This document shows positions 13,201 to 22,990 of a DNA stretch of 64,000 bases, one piece after another (position 1 is the stretch's first letter; each line of letters opens with the position of its first letter). A model generated the notes under the pieces. That model saw nothing but the letters and a program-made list of their open reading frames with translations. It had not been told where the DNA came from and searched no databases. A program made the translations under genes and the position numbers. The DNA is taken from the NCBI GenBank assembly GCA_019096065.1, contig JAGUCH010000002.1, positions 7,390,501-7,454,500 on the forward strand. Direction: 5' to 3'. The DNA is from Paracyclopina nana. Lineage: Eukaryota > Arthropoda > Copepoda > Cyclopoida > Cyclopettidae.

Positions 13201-14309
13201 GACCTGGAGGAAAGGAGAAAATGCTTTGTCAAGCAAGATGTCTTTTCCAAGCAAATCTCCTGCTGTGGAACTACGGTGAGATTTTTTCCTTATATTGCTG
13301 CCGAAGGATTCGAGCGTAGCAGTATTTATTTATTTAAGGGGCGGAAAGAGAAGAGCAAATATGGGTATGTGGTGCGCAAAAACTTGGAGTTTGATAAGGC
13401 CGAAGTGCTCTTGTACGAAGCAGTGGAGAAAATGCCCCCTTTCAGCAGAAAAACGCTGGTTTTTGTCAGCCCTCCGGGAATTCCAAAACAATCCCTTGTC
13501 CACAAATTAGTGGACTCGAATCATGACATGTTTGGGCGGCCAGTTCCATGTAAGTTTCATGTTTCGTGCCAAGGTTGCCCTCACAATGACATGCTGTCAA
13601 TGCTTTCAGTAACCAGCCGTCCCATGGGAGAATATGAAGTGGACGGAGAAGCTTGCAAATTTGTTAGCCAGGACAAGATGCAGGAGGGCATTGACAACAA
13701 CGAATTCATCGATGTAGGCGAACATGATGGCTACTCTTATGGCACCACTTTCAATTCAGTCAGAGAAATAATGAAAGAGAGCAAATTGTGCGTTTTGGAC
13801 TGCAGACCTGAGGTAAGCAAAATTTGGCCGATTTCTTGGCGCGACAGCTTTCCTAAAAACGGCTTCCCATGGTCATGCAGGCTTTGAAATTACTCCATAA
13901 CTCGAACGAATTCCTGCCTTTTGTGATATATTTGAGGCCCCTCCCAATTGAGGATGACCCAGATGCAATCATGCAGGAGAACGGCAACACAAACGGAGAA
14001 ACCGCATCAACCCACAGCGCAGATGGCCTCGAATCTAATGGTCATACCAAAACAATTACAGCTACCATGGTGAGTCTTGAATTTGCGTGACAATTCAAAA
14101 TTCGTCATTTTCTTGCTTGTTTCTTGCAGGATCCGAAAGCAAGGAAGCTGCACGAGGAAAGTGAAATGATTCGAATCGAATTTTTAAAATATTTCGACTT
14201 GGAGCTAGTGTATGAAGACATGGAGTCTGCATTGGTTAACGTGAAAAGTGCATTGGACAAGTTGACTTCAGAGACGCAGTGGGTGCCAAGAAACTGGGTA
14301 TATTCCTAA
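10279..14309 (+). CDS. MAGUK scaffold protein, MPP2/MPP6/Varicose type
   Basis: Membrane-associated guanylate-kinase-like scaffold that organises cell-junction and polarity complexes. Exons: 10279-10340, 10459-10600, 11431-11571, 11705-11938, 12217-12471, 12523-12621, 13120-13275, 13339-13549, 13610-13812, 13881-14069, 14130-14309, giving about 623 residues. Domain order: an L27-like helical region (around [13 protein letters not shown]), a PDZ domain ([20 protein letters not shown]), an SH3 domain ([20 protein letters not shown]), a hook region and a guanylate-kinase-like domain ending [10 protein letters not shown]. An acidic run ([17 protein letters not shown]) separates L27 from PDZ. The GK domain's nucleotide loop is degenerate (SPPGIPKQS), as usual for MAGUK pseudo-kinases. 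Two introns of 63 and 60 bp (13276-13338, 13550-13609) stay open in frame. I removed them because alignment to MPP2/6 has no such inserts. Confidence 0.9.
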
Positions 14310-14518
14310 CTCGTCTTGTGACAATTACGCTCCATAAACTTTACCAACATTCAATGTTCAATGCTTGTAAATAGACTCTCTTTTTTTAAATAGCGATGTT
14401 GCCTTTTAAATAATCGGAAGATTGGTTTTCAGCCAATGCTGATAAATTGAATACATACCTGGCGATCATTTCAACACAGCACAAAACTTGGACGGTGCTT
14501 CTCAAATAGCAGCATCAA

Positions 14519-17500
14519 TTAGGACTTCTTTAGCCAGTCAATCTCCAGGTCCAATAGGTCCAAATCAAGATCATTGTCCAACGGAGACAACGTGACCTCA
14601 ACACAAACTGCCCTGTCGTCTCTTTGCAAAAAAGGGTCTTCAGAGTTGTGACCAGCATTTGCTGAGCAGTCTTTGAAATGCTTATGGAGATCTGTTGCAT
14701 AGATTTCTCGCCTGCAGCTGGAGCATTTAGGAATGTGGCACTCATTCCCTTTTCGATGCGAGGCCAAAGCTGACAAGTCGGGCACTAATAACCCACAGTG
14801 AGAGCAAGACAGCCACAGTTTCTCGATGGCTTCATGGTGGTGGCAAATGGCGTGTTCAACCATGGCCAACAAGTGCTCATCTTGTACCTCAGTCATCTTG
14901 AAGGATAGGGAGCAAAACACGCATTGAATCGTATCGCACTGGGAGCGATGTAAATTAAGCTTGATTTTGGTGGGAAAATAACTTCGGCAGCCTGAACATT
15001 GATGCCACTGTTGAGTCACCTCAACTTTATGGGTTTCCTGAGCATGGCTGGAGTAATCGTGGTACTTTTTGAATACCGCAGGGCAAAAGGTACATTCAAA
15101 TTTGTTGCATGATCGCTCGATGTGCTTTTTCAAGTGGCTCAGAGTTGGGTAGTTGATCCCACAGCTTGGACAGGCCAACCACGCATGTAAGACTTGCTGG
15201 GTGTGCAACTGTCTCGCATGCTCGAAAGCCTTGTAGCCGCTCTCAAAGTCAAGGGAGCAGATATAGCACTTTTTTGCAGTTGTTATACGGCTCTCGCATT
15301 CTGGTTCATGCTGTAGACCTTCTTTTTTCGTAGCAAAGACAGAGGCACATCTGGAGCACCCGAACCAGCTTTGCGCTACGATATCCATGTGGCAATGCTT
15401 GGTATGTTGCATCCTGTTGTTGCGGTCATAAAACGACTCGGTGCAAAATGAGCAGTCGTACTTGGGACCATCGCCCAGAATGTGAATTTTGGTGACATGA
15501 TCTTCAAGAATAGCCTCCGAGCCGAATTCCATGGAGCAAAATTTGCATTTTTTCCGTAAGCTTTGTGCAATTGGCATCGCATCTGAGTGATAAAACTCCA
15601 TATGGGTCCTCAAGTCTTGCGAGTCGACGAATGTGGCAGCACAGCTTTCGCATGCGAGCTTTTTGCAGTGAGATACGTGCCTAGCAAGATTGTCATCGCT
15701 CTGGAAGTATGCCTTGCAATTTGTGCAAAGATAATTGAGTTTTGAAAGCTCACTCAAATGCTTCGAGTTGAGATGCTTATTCAAGTTTCGACGACAAACA
15801 GTTGCTCCACAATAAGGGCAGTCACTTTTCTCATTTTTTCGTGTAATGCTTGCATAATTCTCTGGTGCTATGCCTGACTCGGTAAGTTCATTCTGATCAA
15901 CTTCCATCGGCTGAGGTAGTTCTTTCGCAGCACAGCTGTGAGAAAAGTCCCTTTCAGGCAAATAATTCCCACAAGAGGAGCACGAGAAGCCAAGACTCTT
16001 AATTTGCTCGCGATGGCTTGAGTTCAAGTGTTGCAGTAAGGCATCGTTACATTTCCAAGACTTCCAACTCATGCAGTAATTGCACTTCATTGGCGCTTTC
16101 AATGCCTTGATCCTCAAACAAGACTTACGGTGAAAGGCGTATATAGTAGCATCAGGCATGAAACAGCCGCATTCATTGCATTTAATGCCCACCAGTGAAA
16201 CAGCATCCCTGTGCTGATCATTGACATGTCTGATATAGCATCCAGAAAAGTTTGATTGGAAATCCTCGCAAAATCGACACTTGTGCTTTTTTTGCACTTC
16301 TAAGGTTGAACACGGCTCAGTACACTCCATGGCGTGCATGTTAAAATGTTTTCCTTTGGGCAGGTACTTCTCACAGCCGCTACATTCAATCCACATCTGA
16401 ACCACTTCGGTGAAATGTTCCAGATTGGCGTGGTTTGCGTAGTCATTGAACGTCACGAGAACTTTATTGCAGAACTCGCACATGAAGTTTCTGCAGCTTT
16501 TGGCGTGCTTTGGGCTCTCTTCTGGAAAGTGCAGTCCGCAGCTTTCACAAGCATGCCATTGCTTCAACACCTGTTGGCGGTGATAAGTACGGCAGTGGGC
16601 GATTAGCTTTTCCGGAGTTTCGAAATCAACACTATCAGGGCAAAATTGACATCGAACAACACTCGCGCAGGCCTTCTTGTGCTCATTGAGTAGGGTACTT
16701 TTCGGGAAACGTTGGAAGCAACTAAGGCAACAGCCCCACGATTGATTCACTTCGTTTTCGTGGCTAGTTCTAGCATGGTCGAGCATCCCTTGAACGGAAT
16801 CCGCGCGAAAGCTACAAAATGAGCATCTTGAGTCGCACGAACTGATCATGTGGATATTGAGGGAGTTTTCATCGGGGAACATGATATTGCAGTTTGGACA
16901 TCTTGTCCAGCATCGATCAACAGCAGCCTTGTGGAGCTTTCGCATGTGGGAGAGATGACGGTTAAAAAATTTTGTTTTGTGACTGCAAAACTCGCACTGA
17001 ATCCAAACGATCGTCTTGCAATGCACTTTGTGGTTGAAGAAGATTCTGCTTTTCCGGGGGAACAGCTCCGTACACCCACTACACTGTATCCACGTTTTTA
17101 CAGCCGCTTCAAGGTGATTCTGCTTGACATGCTGCAAAAGTTCGTCGACGGAATCCAGTGCATGGTAGCAAAAAGTGCAAGTCAAGTCGAGGCACTCATG
17201 ATCAGGCTTCGGACAATATTCTAGGCACCTCGAGCACAGTTGCCAATTTTGCTCAACTTGCTCAACGTGCAATTTGCGAGCATGACTCAACAGCAGAGAT
17301 TCTTTCGTGAAGGATTTGGGGCAAAACTGGCAATGGTGGCTCGCAGAGCTGCATTGATCCTTGTGAGTAAAAAAGCTTTTACCAATTTTCGGAAAGGCTT
17401 GACTGCACCCAGTGCAAGTGATCCATGTTGTGTCTCTTGAATGGATTTGTCTTGCATGCTGGAGAAAGTCATCCATTGATGCACATACTTGGTGACAAAA

Positions 17501-17986
17501 TTCACATTCCCAACTTTGGCATTGGCACTCATCTGTGCACTTGCAGCAATTGTTGTTGGCAGCTGATTCAGCAAATGGCTCGATGTCTTCATTCTTTTTG
17601 CATACTTTAGCGTGCTCCTCAATGATCTCAGGAGCAAAATGCTTTTCGCACAGCCGGCATTTCTCCCAAACAACCTTGATTTCTTCAGGGTGAGCCTTTC
17701 GACAATGGACGTAGAGAGCGTTTAGATTTTTAGTTTTGAACGACCGGGGGCAAAAATCACACTTTTTCAGAACTTCAGGCGGACGGCCAGTTATCTTCTT
17801 CGAGCATAATTTTTCGTGAGCTTTTAAGATATCAGGAGCAAACAGCTTATTGCACAGCTGACATTTATCCCAGATCGCTCGAATTTCCTCAGGGTGGGCT
17901 CTGCGGTAATGCACTAAAAAAGCAGAGAGCTTCTTTCCCACCTTAAGCCATCGATCGCAAAACTGGCACTTTTTCTTATCCTCCAT
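14519..17986 (-). CDS. Large intronless protein of about 17 paired C2H2/C2HC zinc fingers
   Basis: A single exon encodes about 1155 residues, built almost wholly from a repeat of roughly 55-60 residues. Each unit has a first finger C-x2-C...H-x3-5-H, a short link usually ending in Trp, then a second finger C-x2-C...H-x4-6-C. Examples are CEFCNKVLVTF then WIECSGCEKYLP, and CTFCPAVFKKY then WHQCSGCRSYFP. I count about 17 units, some degenerate. The C-terminus is acidic (DNDLDLDLLDLEID). I chose the ATG at 17986 because the frame upstream has no ATG. The linkers are not the TGEKP type, so DNA binding is uncertain; RNA or protein binding is possible. I recognise no named orthologue. It converges with the MAGUK gene, with about 210 bp between stops. 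Confidence 0.85.
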   Translation of the reverse strand: MEDKKKCQFCDRWLKVGKKLSAFLVHYRRAHPEEIRAIWDKCQLCNKLFAPDILKAHEKLCSKKITGRPPEVLKKCDFCPRSFKTKNLNALYVHCRKAHPEEIKVVWEKCRLCEKHFAPEIIEEHAKVCKKNEDIEPFAESAANNNCCKCTDECQCQSWECEFCHQVCASMDDFLQHARQIHSRDTTWITCTGCSQAFPKIGKSFFTHKDQCSSASHHCQFCPKSFTKESLLLSHARKLHVEQVEQNWQLCSRCLEYCPKPDHECLDLTCTFCYHALDSVDELLQHVKQNHLEAAVKTWIQCSGCTELFPRKSRIFFNHKVHCKTIVWIQCEFCSHKTKFFNRHLSHMRKLHKAAVDRCWTRCPNCNIMFPDENSLNIHMISSCDSRCSFCSFRADSVQGMLDHARTSHENEVNQSWGCCLSCFQRFPKSTLLNEHKKACASVVRCQFCPDSVDFETPEKLIAHCRTYHRQQVLKQWHACESCGLHFPEESPKHAKSCRNFMCEFCNKVLVTFNDYANHANLEHFTEVVQMWIECSGCEKYLPKGKHFNMHAMECTEPCSTLEVQKKHKCRFCEDFQSNFSGCYIRHVNDQHRDAVSLVGIKCNECGCFMPDATIYAFHRKSCLRIKALKAPMKCNYCMSWKSWKCNDALLQHLNSSHREQIKSLGFSCSSCGNYLPERDFSHSCAAKELPQPMEVDQNELTESGIAPENYASITRKNEKSDCPYCGATVCRRNLNKHLNSKHLSELSKLNYLCTNCKAYFQSDDNLARHVSHCKKLACESCAATFVDSQDLRTHMEFYHSDAMPIAQSLRKKCKFCSMEFGSEAILEDHVTKIHILGDGPKYDCSFCTESFYDRNNRMQHTKHCHMDIVAQSWFGCSRCASVFATKKEGLQHEPECESRITTAKKCYICSLDFESGYKAFEHARQLHTQQVLHAWLACPSCGINYPTLSHLKKHIERSCNKFECTFCPAVFKKYHDYSSHAQETHKVEVTQQWHQCSGCRSYFPTKIKLNLHRSQCDTIQCVFCSLSFKMTEVQDEHLLAMVEHAICHHHEAIEKLWLSCSHCGLLVPDLSALASHRKGNECHIPKCSSCRREIYATDLHKHFKDCSANAGHNSEDPFLQRDDRAVCVEVTLSPLDNDLDLDLLDLEIDWLKKS

Positions 17987-18319
17987 TACAAGCCTTTTAA
18001 CCACGTTTGGACGATTCTCAGCAACATCTTCAGCTGATCGGAGTCAAGGGCGCAGGAGCCAGGAAGAATCGGGATAAAATAGGTTGAGTGAGTTCTGAAC
18101 GAGAATGACTGTCTTTGGGTCAAAGCCTCATTTCACGGAAAGTATATTTTCTCTACCGGTAACCGAAAATCCCTGGTTAGGTTTCAATTTCCAAATAGTT
18201 CTCAGTTTATTTCTCTACCAAGACTAGCATATAACAAGGAAAAACGAAATGTAAACAAATACATTGGGAATTTTTTTCCCGGGAAAAAAAATCACCAGGC
18301 GAATTTTTTCCCACACAAT

Positions 18320-18685
18320 TAGTAGTCTTGAGCAGCCACAATGTGCGGGAGTCAATCCGTGGTGCGGGAGTTGCTGCCGGGTGCGGGAGACGCTGACGGG
18401 TGCGGGAGACGCTGACGGGTGCGGGAGACGCTGACGGGTGCGGGAGACGCTGCCGGGAGCGGGAGACGCTGCCAGGTGTGGGAGACGCTGCCGGATGCGG
18501 ACGCTGCCAGGTGTGGGAGACGCTGCCGGGTGCGGACGCTGCCGGGTGCGGGAGTCTTGAACGGCCTCAATTTGTGGTCTTCGGCAGCCTCAATTTTAGT
18601 CTTGAGCGACTTCAATTTGTAGTCTTATAAGCAGCCCCAATTTGCAGTTGCATCAACTTGTGCCTCAAATTGCAGTCTTGGTCTT
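18320..18685. repeat. GC-rich minisatellite flanked by a second degenerate tandem repeat
   Basis: From about 18343 to 18553 a 19-bp unit (GGGTGCGGGAGACGCTGAC) is repeated about ten times, including 16-bp variants that lack GGA. On both sides lies a looser repeat of about 22-25 bp of the form GTCTTGAGCGACTTCAATTTG (18320-18345 and 18553-18685). The array sits between the zinc-finger gene and the inverted-repeat island. Open frames across it are repeat artefacts. Confidence 0.85.
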
Positions 18686-18744
18686 TAAGTTTGATAATCA
18701 CTGATAAAAATGTGAGATGCAAATTGCGATGGCGTCAATCGGCG

Positions 18745-19350
18745 GTGCATCTAAGTTCTAACTGAGTCACAGACTCACAGTATTCAGCAATCAGCTAGAA
18801 GCCAAGCGAGCGCGAGTTGACTTGGGTCACTTTATGATGGATCGAATAATAGTTCCCTACCGCCTCAGCAAAAGTTAGACCCCAAGAAAAATCCCTGAGA
18901 GGTCGGGAAAAATTTGGGAACCGAGCAACTATTTTTCATCCAAGCGCAGCGAGGAAATGAAAAATGTGTGAGGTTCTCAAATTTTTCTCGGCCAATCAGG
19001 GATTTTTCGCGGGGTCTAACTTTTGCTGAGGGTGGTAGGGATTCATTTTTCTCTAACAGTAACCGAAAATCCCAGGTTGGTTGAAATTCCAAGACAAGCT
19101 CGACCTACTATTTCGATCCATCATAAAGTGACCCAAGTCAACTCGCGCTCGCTTGGCTTCTAGCTGATTGCTGAATACTGTGAGTCTGTGACTCAGTTAG
19201 AACTTAGATGCACTTAGATGAACCTCGCACATTTTTCAATTCCTCGCTGCGCTCGGATGAAAAATAGTTGCTCGGTTCTCAAATTTTTCCCGACCTCTCA
19301 GGGATTTTTCTTGGGGTCTAACTTTTGCTGAGGCGGTAGGGAACTATTAG
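18745..19350. repeat. Complex inverted repeat (A-B-B'-A'-B')
   Basis: Segment A (18745-18845) recurs as an apparently identical reverse complement at 19112-19212. Segment B (about 18847-18977) recurs as a near-identical reverse complement at about 19221-19350. A third, more diverged reversed B copy lies at about 18969-19045. The order is A B B' x A' B', not a simple palindrome. A further related piece (TCTCTAACAGTAACCGAAAA at about 19052; variant near 18150) lies outside. The identity of arm A over about 100 bp indicates a young duplication or ongoing gene conversion. No coding content. Confidence 0.85.
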
Positions 19351-20265
19351 TCTTACCTTAGCTTTCAACGCGAATTGTCCTCTTTCTTTTTAAAATAGGT
19401 TACTCTATGATGTATATGCCGCTCATGCTATGCTATAATTCTACTACTATGACTCACTCATATGCAATGAGAGTACAAGAGTACAAGATACAATAAGCCA
19501 TTGGAGGGACAAACTTTTTCGCTAGATGGCGCTTTTAGGGCAAGTATATTTGGAAAAACTGTCGCGCGCGAAACTTGTCACGTGATCACGAGCGGCAATT
19601 TCATTGGCTGATCAGCGGAGCCAGGTTAGAAAAATATGGTTTCAGTAATGAAAAGCTTGGAAATTTGTGTAAGTTGCATATGGTTTTATGGCTTGAAAGG
19701 ATGCCATTTTATCCGTAGATTATGTCATATTAATAAAGTTTTCAGAATTAGTGCACCAAAAGCCAAAAAATAGCCCATTAGTGATCTCCTATGTAGTGTA
19801 GCCATGTCAAATGTACTGGGCAAAGTTGCCGGGCTAGATGGCGCATGGAATCTAGCGACTTTACGCCTTTGGCTTATACTCTAGTAATAAGCCTTGCATT
19901 TGAGCGTGAGAAAATATAGAGGGAGCTCACTTCCAGCGTTTCAGAAAATTCCTCCGCTGATCTTAGGCCCCTGAATGCAAACCTTTTCCTATTGCTTTTT
20001 TAGAAAAACTGAAGATAGTGTAGCATAAAACCAAAATATGAGCTGTCTTTCTGGATTTCAGAGAATTTTCTTTTAGCCACAAACATAGTTAATTCCAATG
20101 GATTTTGTGTTCTTGGGTGAAACTGCCATGCACAAAAGGTGACATTTCACCAAAATTGCTGTTTAGAAAAATACTTATGAGTTTATTTTCATCTTTTATG
20201 AAAACACTGCATAGGTGTCAAGAAAAAGTCATAAAAACGTGATTACCCATAGCTACACTTCTGCG

Positions 20266-21238
20266 TTGATACTAGCTCTACTTTAGCAATAGGGGGCGCT
20301 ATTTACCCTCGACGACAGGGACTATAGCCGCCCGCACACAAGCTAATTACGAAATACTTGCCTCAAGCTTTGATTAATGCCAAATCATATCTAGATGGCG
20401 CAGCACTCGTACATAGAGGGCTCTTCAGATCAAAATTACGTCATAATTTAGGCGCGAACAAAAGCGGGTGCGTTATTTTATCAACGCGGGCCGGCGTTTG
20501 AACCTAGCACATTGTATATGTTAATTGATGACAGATCCGGCAATGGGCCATTTGATTCCGAAAAAAGCCCACAAACAGAGTTATTTCAGAATGCAACTAG
20601 CGCCATCTGACCCGACTTTTGTAGCATTAATTAGTGATGGAACGAGTTTCAGCTTGGCTTGAAAGCTTGAAGCTGAAACCCAGCTTGAGCTACATAAGCA
20701 AAAAGCTTGGGATCGCTCGAACCAAATTTTGAAAAGCTTGAAAAAGCTTGAAACCCAAAAACGCAAAGCTTGAAAAAGCTTGACACCCAAAAAAAAACTT
20801 AATCCATTTTTAATCTAAACAAAAAGGGCTGATTTTAAAATTAACTAATACTTGGGGGACAACTTAAATCTAAGTTAAAGCTATATCTGTCATTATTTGC
20901 GCTTTTTGGGTAATTTTGTCAAATCTGGTGACTAATCGCCATTTTTTATGTTAAAATTCTAAAAAAAGTGAAAAGCTTGAAAAAAGCTTGAAATGAAAAT
21001 TGAGCTTGATAAAGCTTGAAATGAAAATTGAGCTTGATAAAGCTTGATAATAATTTTCAAAAGCTTGGGATCGCTCGAACACTTTTCAAAAAGCTTGAAG
21101 CTTGATCAAGCTGAAAATTTCCGGCTCGTTCCATCACTAGCATTAATCTAAGCTCGAGCTCAAGACAAGCTTTTCGCAATAGTCCCTGTCGTCAAGGGTA
21201 AATAGCGCCTCCTATTGCGAAAATAGAACTAGTATCAA
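20266..21238. mobile_element. Palindromic (foldback-type) element interrupted by a hAT MITE
   Basis: The outer 60 bp form a strong inverted repeat: 20266-20325 against 21179-21238, both starting TTGATACTAG and containing GACGACAGGGACTAT. Weaker pairing continues inward: both arms carry GATTAATGC followed by an AGATGGCGC word (20392-20401 left, 20600-20609 right, reversed). The right arm is split by the hAT-type MITE at 20632-21139. Without that insert the element is about 460 bp. No target duplication could be assigned and no protein is encoded. Confidence 0.75.
20632..21139. mobile_element. hAT-type MITE, AAGCTTGA-rich family, copy 1
   Basis: A 508-bp element with perfect 15-bp terminal inverted repeats (TAGTGATGGAACGAG and its reverse complement), flanked by the 8-bp duplication GCATTAAT at 20624-20631 and 21140-21147. 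The interior is packed with AAGCTTGA-like words near both ends, resembling subterminal transposase-binding repeats. A second, inverted and truncated copy lies at about 31597-32345. It inserted into the right arm of the palindromic element at 20266-21238. Confidence 0.92.
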
Positions 21239-21244
21239 GGTATC

Positions 21245-21290
21245 GGAGCGCTACCCGGGTGACTGGGGTTCGATTCGGCAAAGTCTGCAG
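21245..21290 (+). repeat. tRNA-like fragment with B-box
   Basis: The stretch includes GGGGTTCGATTC, a match to the RNA polymerase III B-box, preceded by a sequence resembling the anticodon and variable arms of a tRNA. No matching A-box or acceptor stem is visible, so this is a remnant of a tRNA-derived SINE or tRNA pseudogene and not a functional tRNA. It points toward the similar antisense tRNA-like sequence at about 21775-21850. Confidence 0.4.
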
Positions 21291-21447
21291 AGCCAGCCTA
21301 CAAATGCACCCAAAACTTAGTCAAATTCATTTAATAGCCAACTACTCAAGGCACAACGCAACGGCAGGTGTAATCAGAGCAATCAGCGAGATCAGAGCAA
21401 TCAGCGTGATCAGCGTGATCTTACTACCTCCTTCCTTATTTTCCATG

Positions 21448-21757
21448 ATATTCAAATAAAATAGATGGCGCAAGGATCAAGTGAGGTATAATGAGCATTA
21501 TCCTCTTGCAGATGCACAATGTTCATTATCCTCATCTAGATCAAACAACAGTGAAAAATCATGGAAATTATATGGTCGGAACTTATGTACTGCTCAGCCT
21601 ACTATTAGCTGAGACGGCTGAGCAGTACATAAGCTCCGAGCTTATAATTTCCATGATCCTCTTTGATTCGCAGGATGATAATGAACATTATCCATCTACA
21701 AGTGGATAATGATCATTATATCTCAATTGATCGGTGCGCCATCTATTTCATATCCAT
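21448..21757. repeat. Long palindrome (foldback MITE-like)
   Basis: A nearly symmetrical 310-bp palindrome. The centre is CTTATGTACTGCTCAGCC, a 16-nt loop, and its exact reverse complement (21582-21599 and 21616-21633). The outer ends pair through ATAGATGGCGC (21461-21471) with GCGCCATCTAT (21736-21746). Arms are interrupted by small differences. It would make a long hairpin RNA if transcribed. No coding content. Confidence 0.85.
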
Positions 21758-21774
21758 ACAAAAGAAAAAGCAGC

Positions 21775-21850
21775 GGGAGGTGGCAAGAATCGAACCCGGG
21801 GCTACTGATCAGGGCGCCGAAGCTCTACCACTGAGCTATCAGTGTCTCCA
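21775..21850 (-). repeat. tRNA-derived SINE head or tRNA pseudogene
   Basis: On the minus strand the sequence carries an A-box (TAGCTCAGTGGTAGAGC, 21822-21838) and a B-box (GGTTCGATTC, 21787-21796) at tRNA-like spacing. The D-arm is intact, but the T-stem pairs poorly and I find no matching 7-bp acceptor stem. This fits a SINE promoter region or a degraded tRNA. A functional tRNA is unlikely. Confidence 0.6.
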
Positions 21851-21874
21851 TGATAATAGAGGCTTTCAGTCGTT

Positions 21875-22430
21875 AATTGGGCTTTGCTCACGGTGTAGTT
21901 ACATTTTTCCGAATAATGTAAAAAAGATGGCATTAGAAGTAACCTCCGATTCTTTTTCGGTGTCGTTTCAACTAGTTCGTCGCATAATCGTTATCATTTG
22001 GCTTTTTGACTTAAAAAAACGAAATATTTGGCATTTTTGTCGAGAAAGGAGAGATTTTCTGCCTTGTCCAGAAGGCTCCACTGTGGATCAAGCTTGATTT
22101 TCTTGGGCAAATTGTCCTACAAAGCATGCAATTATTACTGAATTTGCACTTAAAATGACTACAAAACAAAATTAAAACTTGCTTTTCAAAAAATTAGAAG
22201 ACTGAAATATTAGTGAAGTAGTTGAAATATATCAAATCTGGATGCTTTTAAATTGATCGGAGGTTCAATATTTTTAGATCGGGGCTAGTAGCGGGGCGGG
22301 TGCAAACAGAAACAGATCGAAATTCAATTTTCAGCCCGCTTAGCTTACAATGCTATTAGCTGGGGTATCATTAGCTCCTCCTAGCGGCAAAAATCATTAC
22401 TACCAGAGCCTCCGTGAGCAAAGCCCAATT
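21875..22430. repeat. 556-bp segment bounded by a 19-bp perfect inverted repeat
   Basis: AATTGGGCTTTGCTCACGG at 21875-21893 is exactly reversed at 22412-22430. The trinucleotide GTT flanks both outer ends (21872-21874 and 22431-22433), a possible 3-bp duplication. The interior shows no coding potential. It may be another short TIR transposon, but the superfamily cannot be assigned. Confidence 0.5.
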
Positions 22431-22440
22431 GTTCTTGATA

Positions 22441-22705
22441 AAGCTAGATGAGCGACCAAACGGGCCGGCGCAGGCTGCATCATATCTGACTGATGGGTCA
22501 AGCGAGCAATACTAGCGAGCGCAGCAAAAACATGGCCGTACGGGCCGGCGCGCTGGGTCAGCTAGGCGCTCTACAATAAGCGGCCGAACGGGCTGGTACA
22601 GGCTGCATCTCTGGGTCATATATGTCGAAACTGGCGGGCCTAGCCACCAGTTGGCGGCCAGTGCAGGCTAGACCAGTGCAGGCTTGACCGCTGGGTCAAC
22701 TTTGA
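22441..22705. repeat. GC-rich degenerate tandem repeat
   Basis: Repeated blocks of the form CGGGCCGGCGCAGGCTGCAT followed by a short AT-rich spacer and TGGGTCA recur four or five times with heavy divergence. Base composition is much richer in GC than the neighbourhood. No open frame of interest. Confidence 0.55.
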
Positions 22706-22838
22706 TGAGCTCACGCGTAATGTCTGTAATAAAGCGGACCGCAAAATTTAAGGCATTTCTTGCGAAAAAATTAAGCAGAAAAAGCTTTTCTTATGTAAAT
22801 TTTAGCTAATGTTTTTAATGTTGGGGTAGCTAATAGTA

Positions 22839-22990
22839 ATAGGATTATACACCTCTAGGCTGTCGGATAACACTCATTATTTTTTAGTGTCGCGTAACAA
22901 TCACTCGTTCGCTCCGCTCACTCGTGATCTGTCACTTGACACTAAAAAATAATTCGTGTTATCCTCCAGCCTAGAGGTGTATAATCCTAT
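22839..22990. repeat. Short foldback element with 53-bp arms
   Basis: Arms 22839-22891 (ATAGGATTATACACCTCTAG and on) and 22938-22990 are near-perfect reverse complements around a 46-bp loop. The loop contains small reverse-complement words (CACTCGTTCGC, GCTCACTCGTG). Size and symmetry suit a small foldback MITE. No clear target duplication. Confidence 0.75.

Noticed and set aside
13276-13338. Extra coding insert in the MAGUK hook region
   Set aside because: The 63-bp block is open in frame but has GTGAGA...TTTAAG borders and interrupts a conserved CCGT-to-KKEK join, so it is treated as a short intron.
16334-17440. Plus-strand open frames within the zinc-finger gene
   Set aside because: They are antisense shadows of the Cys/His codon pattern and encode no recognisable domain.
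18343-18553. CRISPR-like array
   Set aside because: The repeats are contiguous 19-bp units without unique spacers, in an animal genome; it is a minisatellite.
21775-21850. Functional tRNA gene on the minus strand
   Set aside because: A- and B-boxes are present but the acceptor stem does not pair and the T-stem is poor, so it is a SINE head or pseudogene.
21663-22097. 144-codon plus-strand open frame in the repeat island
   Set aside because: It crosses a palindrome and an antisense tRNA-like sequence and has no domain; chance open frame.
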